A stretch of DNA of 64,000 nucleotides from Campylobacter gracilis (GTDB taxonomy: Bacteria; Campylobacterota; Campylobacteria; Campylobacterales; Campylobacteraceae): positions 620,001 through 684,000 of the forward strand of contig NZ_CP012196.1 of NCBI RefSeq assembly GCF_001190745.1, written 5' to 3'. Position 1 is the stretch's first letter. Every line of letters starts with the position of its first letter. Shown here one piece after another: positions 37,527 to 45,813 of the stretch. A program made the position numbers and the translations under genes. The notes under the pieces are model-generated. The model searched no databases. It was not told the DNA's origin and was given only the letters and a program-made list of their open reading frames with translations.

Positions 37527-38217
37527 TTAGGCATTTCGCTCGACTGCTTTAGCTTTTGAAATTTCAGCTAGCTTTTCGGATATAAAATTTTGCAAAAAAT
37601 CTATATCCCTTCGTGCATATAAAAATCCCGCCCCGAATTTAACGCTGCTAATTTTGCCTCGTATGCTGATTATTTTTACGCCTCTTATAAACCCTACGGC
37701 GTAGCTCATCTCGTCAAAGTATATCTTTTCCGTATGCCTAAACGGCAGAACCTCCCATTCTTTGCAGATGCCGCTTTTATCTATTCTAATTCCTTTTTGA
37801 ATTAGATACGATAAATGAAAAAATTATGGCACAAACAGATATGATTTTGCTAAGTATTAGTCTGGGCTCGCTTATTTGCAGATACCCATCCACGCATCTG
37901 GGATCGCCTTCTTCGAAGTATCTTAAATTTATGCCCGCCGCTTTGTACTCTTGCGAGCAAACTTTATCGTGGGTGTAAAAGCAGGGTATCGGATTGCCGT
38001 TATGTTTTGCTACGTGCGGGCTGGATAGAGTGACTACGCCGAAGCTTAGGCATATTATAAACATAGGTATCTTTAAAAGCGGATCGGTTGGGATAAACAA
38101 TGTCCCGCGATACACGGTTTTATACGATCTGTTTGTCTGAAGCAATGAAACAATAAGGCAAAAGCCTATCGTAACATAAAGGATTATCGTAGCAAACTCG
38201 ACTATACTTTGCGACAT
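37527..38217 (-). pseudogene. Membrane protein of unknown function, copy 2, frameshifted
   Basis: The first part (start MSQSIVEFATIILYV at 38217, behind GAGG) runs to a stop at 37786. The second frame resumes with SYLIQKGIRIDKSGICKEWEVLPF and continues to 37527. Against copy 1 the two parts join end to end. The break falls at a run of six A on the plus strand (37818-37823); one base fewer would restore a continuous frame of about 230 codons. It may be a real lesion, a slippage-switched gene or a sequencing error. Confidence 0.7.
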
Positions 38218-38335
38218 AATAATGACCTCGTTTTTTGGATTACGCAAGCTCGCGTCTTTGGCAATTTTAGCGCAAAATTTCTAAATTTACGAGATTTTGA
38301 GCGCGATTTACGAAAGGGGCGCGTTAATTAAAGCT

Positions 38336-38452
38336 TTATTTTACCAGCGTGATCTTGCCGCGCAAAAGGCAGATTAAATTTTTAGCTTTTAGATCTTGCA
38401 GCACGCGGTTTATTACATTTCGCGAAGTACCTAGACGCTCTTGTGATACCAT
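38336..38452 (-). pseudogene. Crp/Fnr regulator fragment (C-terminal HTH)
   Basis: 38 codons from an internal ATG: MVSQERLGTSRNVINRVLQDL followed by KAKNLICLLRGKITLVK and a stop. This is the recognition helix and wing of a Crp-family DNA-binding domain (LGTSR.V..R.L..L...gLI...rGki.l). In frame upstream there is a stop after about 11 more codons, so the cyclic-nucleotide-like sensor domain is absent. No ribosome-binding site. A remnant of a deleted regulator. Confidence 0.65.
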
Positions 38453-38481
38453 AACGCGCCTTAAATTTCGCAGCCTAAATC

Positions 38482-38523
38482 TTAATGATAATTATCTAAA
38501 TATTTAAAATCGCACAATATAAT
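38482..38523 (+). promoter_or_regulatory. Fur-box-like site and -10 box for the PepSY gene
   Basis: TTAATGATAATTATCT (38482-38497), containing the palindrome GATAATTATC (38487-38496), resembles the Fur consensus GATAATGATAATCATTATC. TATAAT follows at 38518-38523. A repressor bound here would cover the -35 region, consistent with iron repression of the following gene. Confidence 0.6.
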
Positions 38524-38572
38524 TGCGAACCTCAATCAAATAAAGATTAAATTTATCTCGCAAGGATATACA

Positions 38573-39733
38573 ATGAGCTCGCTTTTGAAGCGCAATAAAA
38601 TTTTGTTTAACGTCCATCTTATTTTGTCGATCGTTTTTTCTATCCCGCTACTTATTATAGGCGTGACGGGCGCGATTTTGTCGTATCAGTACGAGCTTGA
38701 GGCGCTAATAAACGCGGGCTCTAAAAAGGTCGAAAAAACAGGCGAAATGCAAAGCATAGAGAAAATTCTGCAAAGCTTTAGCGAGCAAACAGGCGCTAAG
38801 CAGCCCGTAAGGCTCGTCGTGCCCAAAAGCGATGACGAAGCCTTCGTCGTTTACGCAAACAGAAATGATGCGTATCTAGTCGATCCGTACACTGCGCAGA
38901 TCATCGGCAAGGACCGCGGCACGAGCTTTGTGCTAACGGTGATGTCTCTGCATCGAAATTTGGGCCTAGCGCTAAGTGGCAATAAAACCGCAGCCGAGGT
39001 TGGCAAACAGATCGTGGGTGCGAGCGCCGTGGCGATGATACTGCTCGTAATAAGCGGCGTCTGGCTGCATTTCCCAAGGCTTAGGCGTAAATTTATCGAA
39101 GCGATAAAGCCGAATTTTAAACTCAAAAAATACGCTCTTTTTTATAACCTACACACAAGCCTAGGCTCGCTAAGTGCGGTGATTTACCTGCTTATCTGCT
39201 TAACCGGGCTTAATTGGTCGTATAGCTGGTATAACGATGCTGTGATGAAGCTTTTTGTAAGCTCGCAAAATTTGCCGCAAGCTAGCGCGCCTAAAGCCGC
39301 CGCTTCTAAAGATCACGCCGCCGCACCTGCTAAAGAGGAGAGCAAAAAGCCCGCTACGTATAAATTTAGCGACGCGCAGAGGGCTTATGAGATATTCAGA
39401 TCAAGCGGCATAGAGTATAAAGAATTTATCCTAATGCTCGCAGCCGGAGATAAGATCGGCGTCAGATACTACGAGCCCGACGCGCCCGCTACCGCCCGTC
39501 CAAAAGGCGCGAGCGTGAAGCTAAAAGAGGGAAAGGTCGCGGAGCAGAAGCAGACGGACGGTATCACCGTGGGCGAGTTTAAAGACGCGAACTACCAGCT
39601 TCACACGGGCTATTTTTTCGGGCTTGCGGGTAAAATTTTATGGTCGATTGTCTCGCTTTGCATGGCACTTTTCATCTTTAGCGGCTTTTATATGACGGTA
39701 AAAAGGGCGTTTAAGTCAGAAAAGCTCGGCTAA
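38573..39733 (+). CDS. PepSY-associated membrane protein (iron regulated, likely)
   Basis: 386 residues; AAGGATATACA before the ATG. It starts with KILFNVHLILSIVFSIPLLIIGVTGAILSYQYELE (first helix with His), has helices near 140-160, 200-222 and 355-377, and FYNLHTSLGSLSAVIYLLICLTGLNWS as the family's second conserved block. Residues about 235-265 form an Ala/Lys/Pro-rich linker. Like the family member at 22.9-24.0 kb, it probably acts in reductive iron handling at the inner membrane. It has no adjacent receptor, but a Fur-box-like promoter supports the link to iron. Confidence 0.8.
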   Translation: MSSLLKRNKILFNVHLILSIVFSIPLLIIGVTGAILSYQYELEALINAGSKKVEKTGEMQSIEKILQSFSEQTGAKQPVRLVVPKSDDEAFVVYANRNDAYLVDPYTAQIIGKDRGTSFVLTVMSLHRNLGLALSGNKTAAEVGKQIVGASAVAMILLVISGVWLHFPRLRRKFIEAIKPNFKLKKYALFYNLHTSLGSLSAVIYLLICLTGLNWSYSWYNDAVMKLFVSSQNLPQASAPKAAASKDHAAAPAKEESKKPATYKFSDAQRAYEIFRSSGIEYKEFILMLAAGDKIGVRYYEPDAPATARPKGASVKLKEGKVAEQKQTDGITVGEFKDANYQLHTGYFFGLAGKILWSIVSLCMALFIFSGFYMTVKRAFKSEKLG

Positions 39734-39940
39734 ATTTTACTTTGGCGATAGAGGTGCGACGAGCGGCGAAAGAGGGCTAAATATCTACAAAACATTGAGA
39801 TGAAATTTGCCGAAGCGGATCAAGAAAAGCCCTGATTTAACGATATTTGAGACATTCTAAAATTATCGCAGATTAAGTCTTGAGGTATATCGCTTTCGTA
39901 TATTTTACTTTAGTTCGCTTTCAAATTTTGCGATTTCGGC

Positions 39941-40954
39941 TTAATGGGTTCGGATAGACATGATTTTATTTAGCTTCGTTTCATTCGCCTGAGCAAAACA
40001 AGCTTTGTCGATTCTGCCTTTTTGGAAATCTTGGTCTAATTTCGTTTTTAAACGTTTAAAAATTTCTTCTTTTGAGCCGATACTGATTAATTTGTAGATC
40101 TCTTTTTCATCGGTTAAAATTTTATTCCTATCGCTATTTCTATCAATGGCGATAATATTAATTTTATCCCCGAAATGCTCTTTTAGCTTTTTTAAACCGC
40201 TCGGCAAGTTGCCTTGGATACTAGACATAACTTCAATGCTCCCGCCGCGCCCATATTCGTTAAAGCGCTTAAAAGTATTGTCTAAAGCTTTTTCTGGCTC
40301 TATATGCACCGCAGCAATTGTAACGTCTAATCTCTTTTGCAAGCATTGCTCTATTTTTGGGATAGTTGGCGTCGGGTTTGCCAACTGCCCTTCAAAAATA
40401 AGTTTAACTTTATCATCGCTCATAAAATTTTTTACCGAGGTTGTTTTTCCGGCTCCAGGAATTCCGGTGATGAAAATTGCTTTGGTTTTATTAGGCTCAT
40501 CGCGTTTCAGAACTTCTTCAAACTGCGTCGCTGCCAAAACAGCAGAGGAATTATGTATCGCATCATTTACTAGAGCCCTATTTTCTTTTGCCTCAAAGCA
40601 AGGAAAAAGCTCTTTGAAGGTATCGGAACAAATATAACGACCACCCGAGGTATTAGGGTGCTCATTATATTCTTTTAAAAAATTTTTTAAAGAATTTTCA
40701 GCAAGGACAATCGCTTCGTCTTGAATTTTTACCAATTCGGCATTAGAGCTGAAATCAATCTTTTTTATTGCGCTTACCAACTTTGATTGGCTATTTTTTA
40801 TACCTGCTTGTCGTATTCTTTCAATACTCTTTTTTGGCGCACCGCGATAAAGTTGCTTTTCTATTTCCTTGTGATATTCAGCGTCGTTTTCCATTCGCGT
40901 CAAATGATCGCTTACGCCTTGCCACATTTTCATGTCTTCTTCTGTTAAAGCCAT
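39941..40954 (-). CDS. Zeta toxin-family kinase
   Basis: 337 residues; AAGGACTTGAA before the ATG. An N-terminal helical, charged region (1-145) precedes a zeta-type kinase core: Walker A AIFITGIPGAGKTTSVKNF (about 158-176), then IFEGQLANP, which matches the substrate-binding region, and a C-terminal charged tail. Zeta toxins phosphorylate UDP-N-acetylglucosamine and block wall synthesis. No epsilon-type antitoxin ORF lies on either side; the long N-terminal part could serve as a fused inhibitor or the toxin may be inactive. Clearly AT-rich relative to flanks, which suggests recent acquisition. Confidence 0.75.
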   Translation of the reverse strand: MALTEEDMKMWQGVSDHLTRMENDAEYHKEIEKQLYRGAPKKSIERIRQAGIKNSQSKLVSAIKKIDFSSNAELVKIQDEAIVLAENSLKNFLKEYNEHPNTSGGRYICSDTFKELFPCFEAKENRALVNDAIHNSSAVLAATQFEEVLKRDEPNKTKAIFITGIPGAGKTTSVKNFMSDDKVKLIFEGQLANPTPTIPKIEQCLQKRLDVTIAAVHIEPEKALDNTFKRFNEYGRGGSIEVMSSIQGNLPSGLKKLKEHFGDKINIIAIDRNSDRNKILTDEKEIYKLISIGSKEEIFKRLKTKLDQDFQKGRIDKACFAQANETKLNKIMSIRTH

Positions 40955-41260
40955 TTCAAGTCCTTTCTAAGAAATTTGCAGTATTTTAATACATTCTAAT
41001 TATAGCATTTATCTTTCTTATAATTATGCAACAAATGTATCTTGGGCTGCAGAAATATACTTTTGAGTTATATGGGATATTACTACGATGAAAAAGAGAA
41101 AACAATAAAACAAATATCGAATAATGAGCGATAAATGGAGAATATAACTAAATTTTACCTTCACGGCAAGGGCAGTAAATTTATAAAATTTTACCTCGGT
41201 AGCGAAGATGATAAAATTAAAATTTATCCGCCGCGCCTGCTTAAAATTTCTTGCTTAGCG
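40955..41260. other. AT-rich spacer beside the zeta toxin gene
   Basis: About 300 bases, strongly AT-rich to 41140 and then AAATTT words. A 20-codon open frame starting near 41072 (MGYYYDEKEKTIKQISNNER) has no ribosome-binding site and no family I recognise. No antitoxin seen. Confidence 0.4.
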
Positions 41261-41761
41261 CTATTTACCTCTTGCACCGCGAGTGATCATCAAGGACTGC
41301 TCGTAGAAAATTAGCAGCGTTATTGAAACGCCCGTGCCGAGTGCCAGCGAGATCGAAACCGTGGCGAGGGCGTTGTCGAAAAACGAGATGAGGTGGGCGA
41401 GTTTATGCTCTGCGCCCGCGGCTCTGATATAAGAAAACAGCGCCAAAACCGCCTTGTAGGCGTAGATGCCAGGTATCATCGGAAGCAGTGCGGGAAAGGC
41501 GATGATCTCTGCGGGCACCTTGAGGCGCTTGGCGCAGAGCATCCCCAAAACGCCGATCAGAAACGACGCAAAAAGCGTCGCAGCGGCGATCGAAAAAATT
41601 TGGCTCTGTATCAGCAAAAACCTGCACGAATGTGCAACTGCCGCAAGCAGCGCCGAGAAAATGAGCGTCTTTTTAGGCGGCATGCACGCATATGCAAATC
41701 CCAGCCCCGCCGCAGCGGCAAAGCAAGCATCCTTAAATACCGAAAACGCGAGATCAAACAT
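41261..41761 (-). CDS. ThrE-type exporter, YjjB-like subunit
   Basis: 166 residues, four to five hydrophobic helices, the size of YjjB (ThrE C-terminal half, DUF3815). LKVPAEIIAFPALLPMIPGIYAYKAV with the PmiPG motif is diagnostic. It overlaps the YjjP-like gene by 8 bases. The two halves together form a threonine/serine or related metabolite exporter in the inner membrane. Confidence 0.82.
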   Translation of the reverse strand: MFDLAFSVFKDACFAAAAGLGFAYACMPPKKTLIFSALLAAVAHSCRFLLIQSQIFSIAAATLFASFLIGVLGMLCAKRLKVPAEIIAFPALLPMIPGIYAYKAVLALFSYIRAAGAEHKLAHLISFFDNALATVSISLALGTGVSITLLIFYEQSLMITRGARGK

Positions 41762-42569
41762 TTACAAGCCCCAAATTTGAGATGCTAAGCGTCAGAAAGA
41801 GCCCGATCGCGATGCAGATGATCAAAAGCCCGGTGTTCAGCCCTCTGCTGATGCCTACGAGCATATTTTCGTTTAGGATGTCAAATACCGAGTTGATCAG
41901 CCAGACGCCCGGGATCAAAAAGAGTATGCTCGATCCTACGGCTACGTCGGGCGTGGCGCTAAGCCCGTAGCGAGCGCCTAGCGAGACGATGAATGAGACT
42001 GCGAACGAAACCGCGATGTATTGGATTTTTAGATTGATTTTGAGCTTGCTAAGTAGATAGCGGGCGCAAATTCCAAAAGCCGTAGCCGCAAAAACTAACG
42101 CCATTGCGCCGCCATCGCCGCCGAAAAGCTCGCAGAACGCGGCATTTGCGACGCTGAGCAAAATGAGAGTTTTGGCAAAGCTTTTCTTCTGTGAGGCTAA
42201 AATTTCGGCAAATGAGGCTCTGGCGCGCGCAAGGGGGATTTTTTCGTCGTAAATTTCCCAGCTAAGCGCGCTTAGCTCCGAGATCAGATCGAAGCTGATC
42301 TGCGCCGCAGCGCCCGTTTTGACGTAGGTGCGGCGGATAGAGTTGTCCGCAGGATCCATCACGCTGATGATGAAGTGGCGCACAAAGATCATCAGGCTAG
42401 CCTCATAGTCATAAGCGTCCGCTATCCTGCGCACGCAGCGCTCGATGCGCGCGGTGTAAGTGCCGATACTAAGCATCTTGGCGGTGTATTCGCTAAGAAA
42501 ATTGGTGAGCTCTTGGATTTGCGGTCTCGCCTCTTCTACTTCTTTTGTCGGTGCCATCTCTGCTATCAT
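41754..42569 (-). CDS. ThrE-type exporter, YjjP-like subunit
   Basis: 271 residues with GCGGAGGAAATA before the ATG. The N-terminal soluble part (1-130, LSIGTYTARIERCVRRIADAYDY; family hydrolase-like domain) is followed by five helices with SSILFLIPGVWLINSVFDIL, matching DUF1212/ThrE. It is encoded as a separate chain from the YjjB-like partner, as in enterics, not fused as in Corynebacterium. It directly follows the minisatellite ORF. Confidence 0.82.
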   Translation of the reverse strand: MIAEMAPTKEVEEARPQIQELTNFLSEYTAKMLSIGTYTARIERCVRRIADAYDYEASLMIFVRHFIISVMDPADNSIRRTYVKTGAAAQISFDLISELSALSWEIYDEKIPLARARASFAEILASQKKSFAKTLILLSVANAAFCELFGGDGGAMALVFAATAFGICARYLLSKLKINLKIQYIAVSFAVSFIVSLGARYGLSATPDVAVGSSILFLIPGVWLINSVFDILNENMLVGISRGLNTGLLIICIAIGLFLTLSISNLGLVNV

Positions 42570-42594
42570 TATTTCCTCCGCTACTCTTGTAATC

Positions 42595-42939
42595 TCAATA
42601 TCGTTTTGCGCTGTTTTCGTCGTTTTTACTTCTACGACGCTCGTTGTAGCTTCCTGTTTTTGCGGCGCCCGCCATCGTTTTTGATGTCGCTATGATGTCC
42701 GCCGTCGCGGAATTTTTATTTTTAAAATTTAATGCAGTGGCTCCCGTGGCGGAATTCTCGCTATCTAAATTTGACGTAGAGGCAATATCTATGGCGGCAG
42801 AGCTTTGATCGTTTAAATTTAACGTCGCCGCAGAATTTTCATCGCTCAAATTTAACTCGCAGTCCGAGCTTTGCTCGCTTAAATTTAGACTTTCGGCATC
42901 CTCGCAAGATTCGCCAAATTTAGGATTTTCCCTGCTCAC
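42595..42939 (-). CDS. Small ORF built from AAATTT minisatellite units
   Basis: 114 codons from a GTG start three bases after the end of the EnvC-like gene, with GAGGT upstream. The product has no domain. It is a series of 11-14 residue units such as SLNLSEQSSDCE, LNLSDENSAAT, LNLNDQSSAA, SNLDSENSATGA and LNFKNKNSATAD, encoded by 33-42 base repeats each containing TTAAATTTA or GAATTC. It may be a translated repeat array or the eroded end of a neighbouring gene. It sits between the EnvC-like gene and the exporter, in the same direction. Confidence 0.4.
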   Translation of the reverse strand: MSRENPKFGESCEDAESLNLSEQSSDCELNLSDENSAATLNLNDQSSAAIDIASTSNLDSENSATGATALNFKNKNSATADIIATSKTMAGAAKTGSYNERRRSKNDENSAKRY

Positions 42940-42942
42940 GGC

Positions 42943-44325
42943 TTACCTCAAGCTGATTAGATCGAGCGGGTTGATGTGGTAGTTCTGCTGCGTCACTTCA
43001 AAGGTCAGATCCGAGCCGATGCGCCCGATGATGTAGCCCTTTTTGACGTTGGAGCCGACGCGCACGGTAGGCGGGATCTGATTTAGATGCGCGTAGATCG
43101 TGTGGATGCCGCCGCTGTGCTCTAGGATCACGACTTTATCGAGCACGGCGGTTTCTTTAGCAAAGACCACTTTACCCGGTAGCACCGCCTTAACCTGCGT
43201 ATCGCCGCTGTTTGAGCCTAGCACGATATTTTCGTTGAAAAGCTTGATGTTATACACGGGATCGTTGTAGTTGCCGAATTTTCGCTTCAAATACGCGCCG
43301 TTTAAAGGCGCTGTCGTCTTGGCTCCGCCGTATTTTTTAACGCGCGAGGACTGATAGCTAGAGCCGTACTGCTTGACCTTTTGGTTGATCTTGCTTACGC
43401 GCTCATCCGCTGGCTCGCTCACTTCTGGCTCGGGCTCGCTAGGAGGCGCAGGCTCGGGCTTGCCCGCTTTTTTGGCAGCTACCTTTGCTTTGGCGTACTC
43501 TTTTTCGCGCGCCTGACGCTCCTTTTGCTTCTGCGCTTCAAGCTTTGCTTGGCGCGCCGCTTCCTCCTTCTGCGCTTTGGCTTTCTCCTCGGCGTCGTCG
43601 ATGATCTTAAGCTCCTGCAGGGTCTTAGATATGGCGTCTTGCTCGTCGTTTATCTTCTCCAGCTTCGCGATGTAGTCCTCTTTGTCCTTTTTCATCTGCG
43701 CGAGCTTCTCTTTTTGGGTGGTTTGCTTGGCGTCAAGATCGGTTTTTTTCTTGTCATAGCCCGCCATGCTCGCCTGGATCGATTTGATCTTTTTGTTCTG
43801 CTCGTTGATAAAATTTTGATTATTTTCGTAGTCTTTGATTAGCCCTTTCAGCTCGTCGTTCATAACGACGCCAAGAGCTTCTAAAATTTCGCTAGCCATG
43901 ATAGAATCGGGCGTGGTGGTGGAATTTACGTCGGTGATGAGATCAAACGATAGCTCTTGTGAGATTACGCTTACGATCTTGCTTTCCAGATCGTTTTGTA
44001 CGCTAAGAAGAGTGACTTTTTGGCTATTGAGCTTCTCAAGCTCCTGCGCTTCAGTGGCGTATTGATCTTTTAAGCCCTCGATCGTGTCGCTTAGCTGCTT
44101 GATCTCGCCTTCGCGCTTTTTAAAGCCCTCCTGCTCCTTTACGATCTGGCCTGCGATCTCGTCGATCTTTTGCGAGAGTTGCATCCCCTCCTTTTGCGAG
44201 CTTTTGAGCTCTTGACCCGCTTTGGCGATTTTATCTTTCGTGCTTTGTCCCTTTGCGGGCGCGGCATAAGTAAGAGCCGCGGCAAGCCCCAGCGTAAGAA
44301 GCGGCGCTAAAAAAGCCTTTTTCAT
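42943..44325 (-). CDS. EnvC-like murein hydrolase activator (LytM/M23 domain)
   Basis: 460 residues. Signal peptide (MKKAFLAPLLTLGLAAALTYA), long coiled coil (about 25-290, Lys/Glu/Gln-rich), and a C-terminal LytM domain with GDTQVKAVLPGKVVFAKETAVLDKVVILEHSGGIHTIYAHL. The domain lacks the full HxxxD zinc set in the first motif, as in EnvC, which activates amidases instead of cutting. The natural partners are FtsEX (next upstream) and AmiA (about 8.6 kb further along the window). Start overlaps ftsX by 4 bases. Confidence 0.88.
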   Translation of the reverse strand: MKKAFLAPLLTLGLAAALTYAAPAKGQSTKDKIAKAGQELKSSQKEGMQLSQKIDEIAGQIVKEQEGFKKREGEIKQLSDTIEGLKDQYATEAQELEKLNSQKVTLLSVQNDLESKIVSVISQELSFDLITDVNSTTTPDSIMASEILEALGVVMNDELKGLIKDYENNQNFINEQNKKIKSIQASMAGYDKKKTDLDAKQTTQKEKLAQMKKDKEDYIAKLEKINDEQDAISKTLQELKIIDDAEEKAKAQKEEAARQAKLEAQKQKERQAREKEYAKAKVAAKKAGKPEPAPPSEPEPEVSEPADERVSKINQKVKQYGSSYQSSRVKKYGGAKTTAPLNGAYLKRKFGNYNDPVYNIKLFNENIVLGSNSGDTQVKAVLPGKVVFAKETAVLDKVVILEHSGGIHTIYAHLNQIPPTVRVGSNVKKGYIIGRIGSDLTFEVTQQNYHINPLDLISLR

Positions 44326-45137
44326 GCTCGTTTATTTCCGATTTGCAGCATCACAAAACTTACCGCGATGATAGATAGTGCTAAAGCCACGCCTAAAAGG
44401 ATCAGCGCGTCGTAAGGCAGCACTATGGCGGTGCGCAGATCGCCGATACCTTTAAGCGTTGTCGAAAACATCTCCCAAGAGGGAAGCGCAATGTAAAAGC
44501 AGGTCACGATCAGCGTGGCGATGAAGGAGTCTATTATCGCCATTCGGTAGAGTTTGCCGCTTTTTATCAGAAACGACGCGCCGAAAAGCTCCATGATCTC
44601 GATGCGCTCTTTGTGTTCGTAAACCCAGATACGCATCTGACGGTGAATTAACATCACGCCTAAAAGCACGATGAGAAACGCAAAGCCGTAAACGAGGCTT
44701 TTGATAAGCAGTAAAATTTTAAAAATTTCATCGTGGGTCTTTTTAAAAATTTCAACCCGCGTAAGCGAGCCTATGGATTTTAGATCTTGCTCGATCTTTG
44801 CAAGCTGTGCGGCGTCGGGGAAGCTCTCGAGCTTGACGCTATAAAATTTAGGCAAATTTTTACTAAGCTCGGCAAAGGCGTTTTGTGAAATTTTACCCTT
44901 CAGTCGCTCGGTGATGCCCGCTGTGGAAATTTCGCTAAGCGAGCTGATCTTCGGCACCGCTTTTTGCGCGTCTTGCAGGCTGAGCGGGGTTTTGGAGACT
45001 AGCACGATGTTGTATTCATTTTGGATCGAGCGCTCGTAGCTTTTGGTTAGGTTACTCATAAAAATTCCAAACTGCACGGAGAAAAGCAGCGCGACGAGCG
45101 AAAAGATCACGCCGAAATGGGTTTTAATCGATTTCAT
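44322..45137 (-). CDS. ftsX: Cell division protein FtsX
   Basis: 271 residues, four helices: one near the N-terminus (about 7-29) and three in the last half, with a periplasmic loop between helices 1 and 2. That loop docks EnvC; EHKERIEIMELFGASFLIKSGKLYRMAI before the third helix is the FtsX-type coupling region. The FtsE-FtsX complex transmits ATP hydrolysis to septal wall hydrolysis. It overlaps ftsE by 14 bases and the EnvC-like gene by 4. Confidence 0.88.
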   Translation of the reverse strand: MKSIKTHFGVIFSLVALLFSVQFGIFMSNLTKSYERSIQNEYNIVLVSKTPLSLQDAQKAVPKISSLSEISTAGITERLKGKISQNAFAELSKNLPKFYSVKLESFPDAAQLAKIEQDLKSIGSLTRVEIFKKTHDEIFKILLLIKSLVYGFAFLIVLLGVMLIHRQMRIWVYEHKERIEIMELFGASFLIKSGKLYRMAIIDSFIATLIVTCFYIALPSWEMFSTTLKGIGDLRTAIVLPYDALILLGVALALSIIAVSFVMLQIGNKRA

Positions 45138-45813
45138 TTACTTTAGCGTCCTTAATCTCAAAATGTCGGTGCCTAAAACGAAGCGTGGAGGGCATTTTGT
45201 GCGTTACGATGACGACGCAGGCGTTCCACGACTCGCACGCCGAGCGCAGCAAATTCCAAATAATGGCGCTGGAGTAGTCGTCCAAATTTCCCGTAGGCTC
45301 GTCGCACAGCAGCAGGCGCGGATTATGCGCCATCGCACGCGCCAAAGCCACGCGCTGCTGCTCGCCGCCGCTAAGCTCGAGCGGATACTTACCCATCTTA
45401 TGCCCGAGCTCGACGTGGCGCAGTAGCTTTTTGGCTTGGTCTTGGCAGACCTGTTGATTGTAGCCCATTATCATTAACGGAAGCATTATGTTGCGCTCGA
45501 TCGTCCATTCGTTGATCAGGCGGTAGTTTTGAAAGATAATGCCGATGCGCTGGCGCAGGGTGCGCAGATCGGAGTTTGTGATGCCCTTTAGATCGCACAG
45601 GCAGACGTTTAGCTCGCCGCCGATGATGTCGATACCGCCGTAGAAGGACTTAAGCAGCGTGGATTTGCCGCTGCCGCTCTTGCCCGTGATGATGACGAAG
45701 TCCTTCGCACCGATGCCGAAGCTCGCGTCTTGGATGACTGCGCCCGCCTTTTCGTAGCCTAGCGTGAGGCCCGCTGCGGTGATGATGTTGTAATCGTCCG
45801 TTATCTCTGCCAT
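45124..45813 (-). CDS. ftsE: Cell division ATP-binding protein FtsE
   Basis: 229 residues from the ATG at 45813 ([15 protein letters not shown]); the frame continues upstream into trmB without homology. ABC ATPase with Walker [16 protein letters not shown]-loop IIFQNYRL, signature [16 protein letters not shown], Walker [13 protein letters not shown] and H-loop VTHK. It partners with FtsX. The gene begins 13 bases inside the trmB end. Confidence 0.93.
   Translation of the reverse strand: MAEITDDYNIITAAGLTLGYEKAGAVIQDASFGIGAKDFVIITGKSGSGKSTLLKSFYGGIDIIGGELNVCLCDLKGITNSDLRTLRQRIGIIFQNYRLINEWTIERNIMLPLMIMGYNQQVCQDQAKKLLRHVELGHKMGKYPLELSGGEQQRVALARAMAHNPRLLLCDEPTGNLDDYSSAIIWNLLRSACESWNACVVIVTHKMPSTLRFRHRHFEIKDAKVNEID

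Noticed and set aside
37786-37823. Programmed ribosomal frameshift in the membrane protein paralogue
   Set aside because: No slippery heptamer with stimulatory hairpin was seen, and the intact paralogue needs no shift; a simple indel at the A run is more likely.
41072-41134. 20-codon frame (MGYYYDEKEKTIKQISNNER) near the zeta toxin gene, considered as an antitoxin
   Set aside because: Too short, no ribosome-binding site, on the opposite strand, and unlike epsilon antitoxins.
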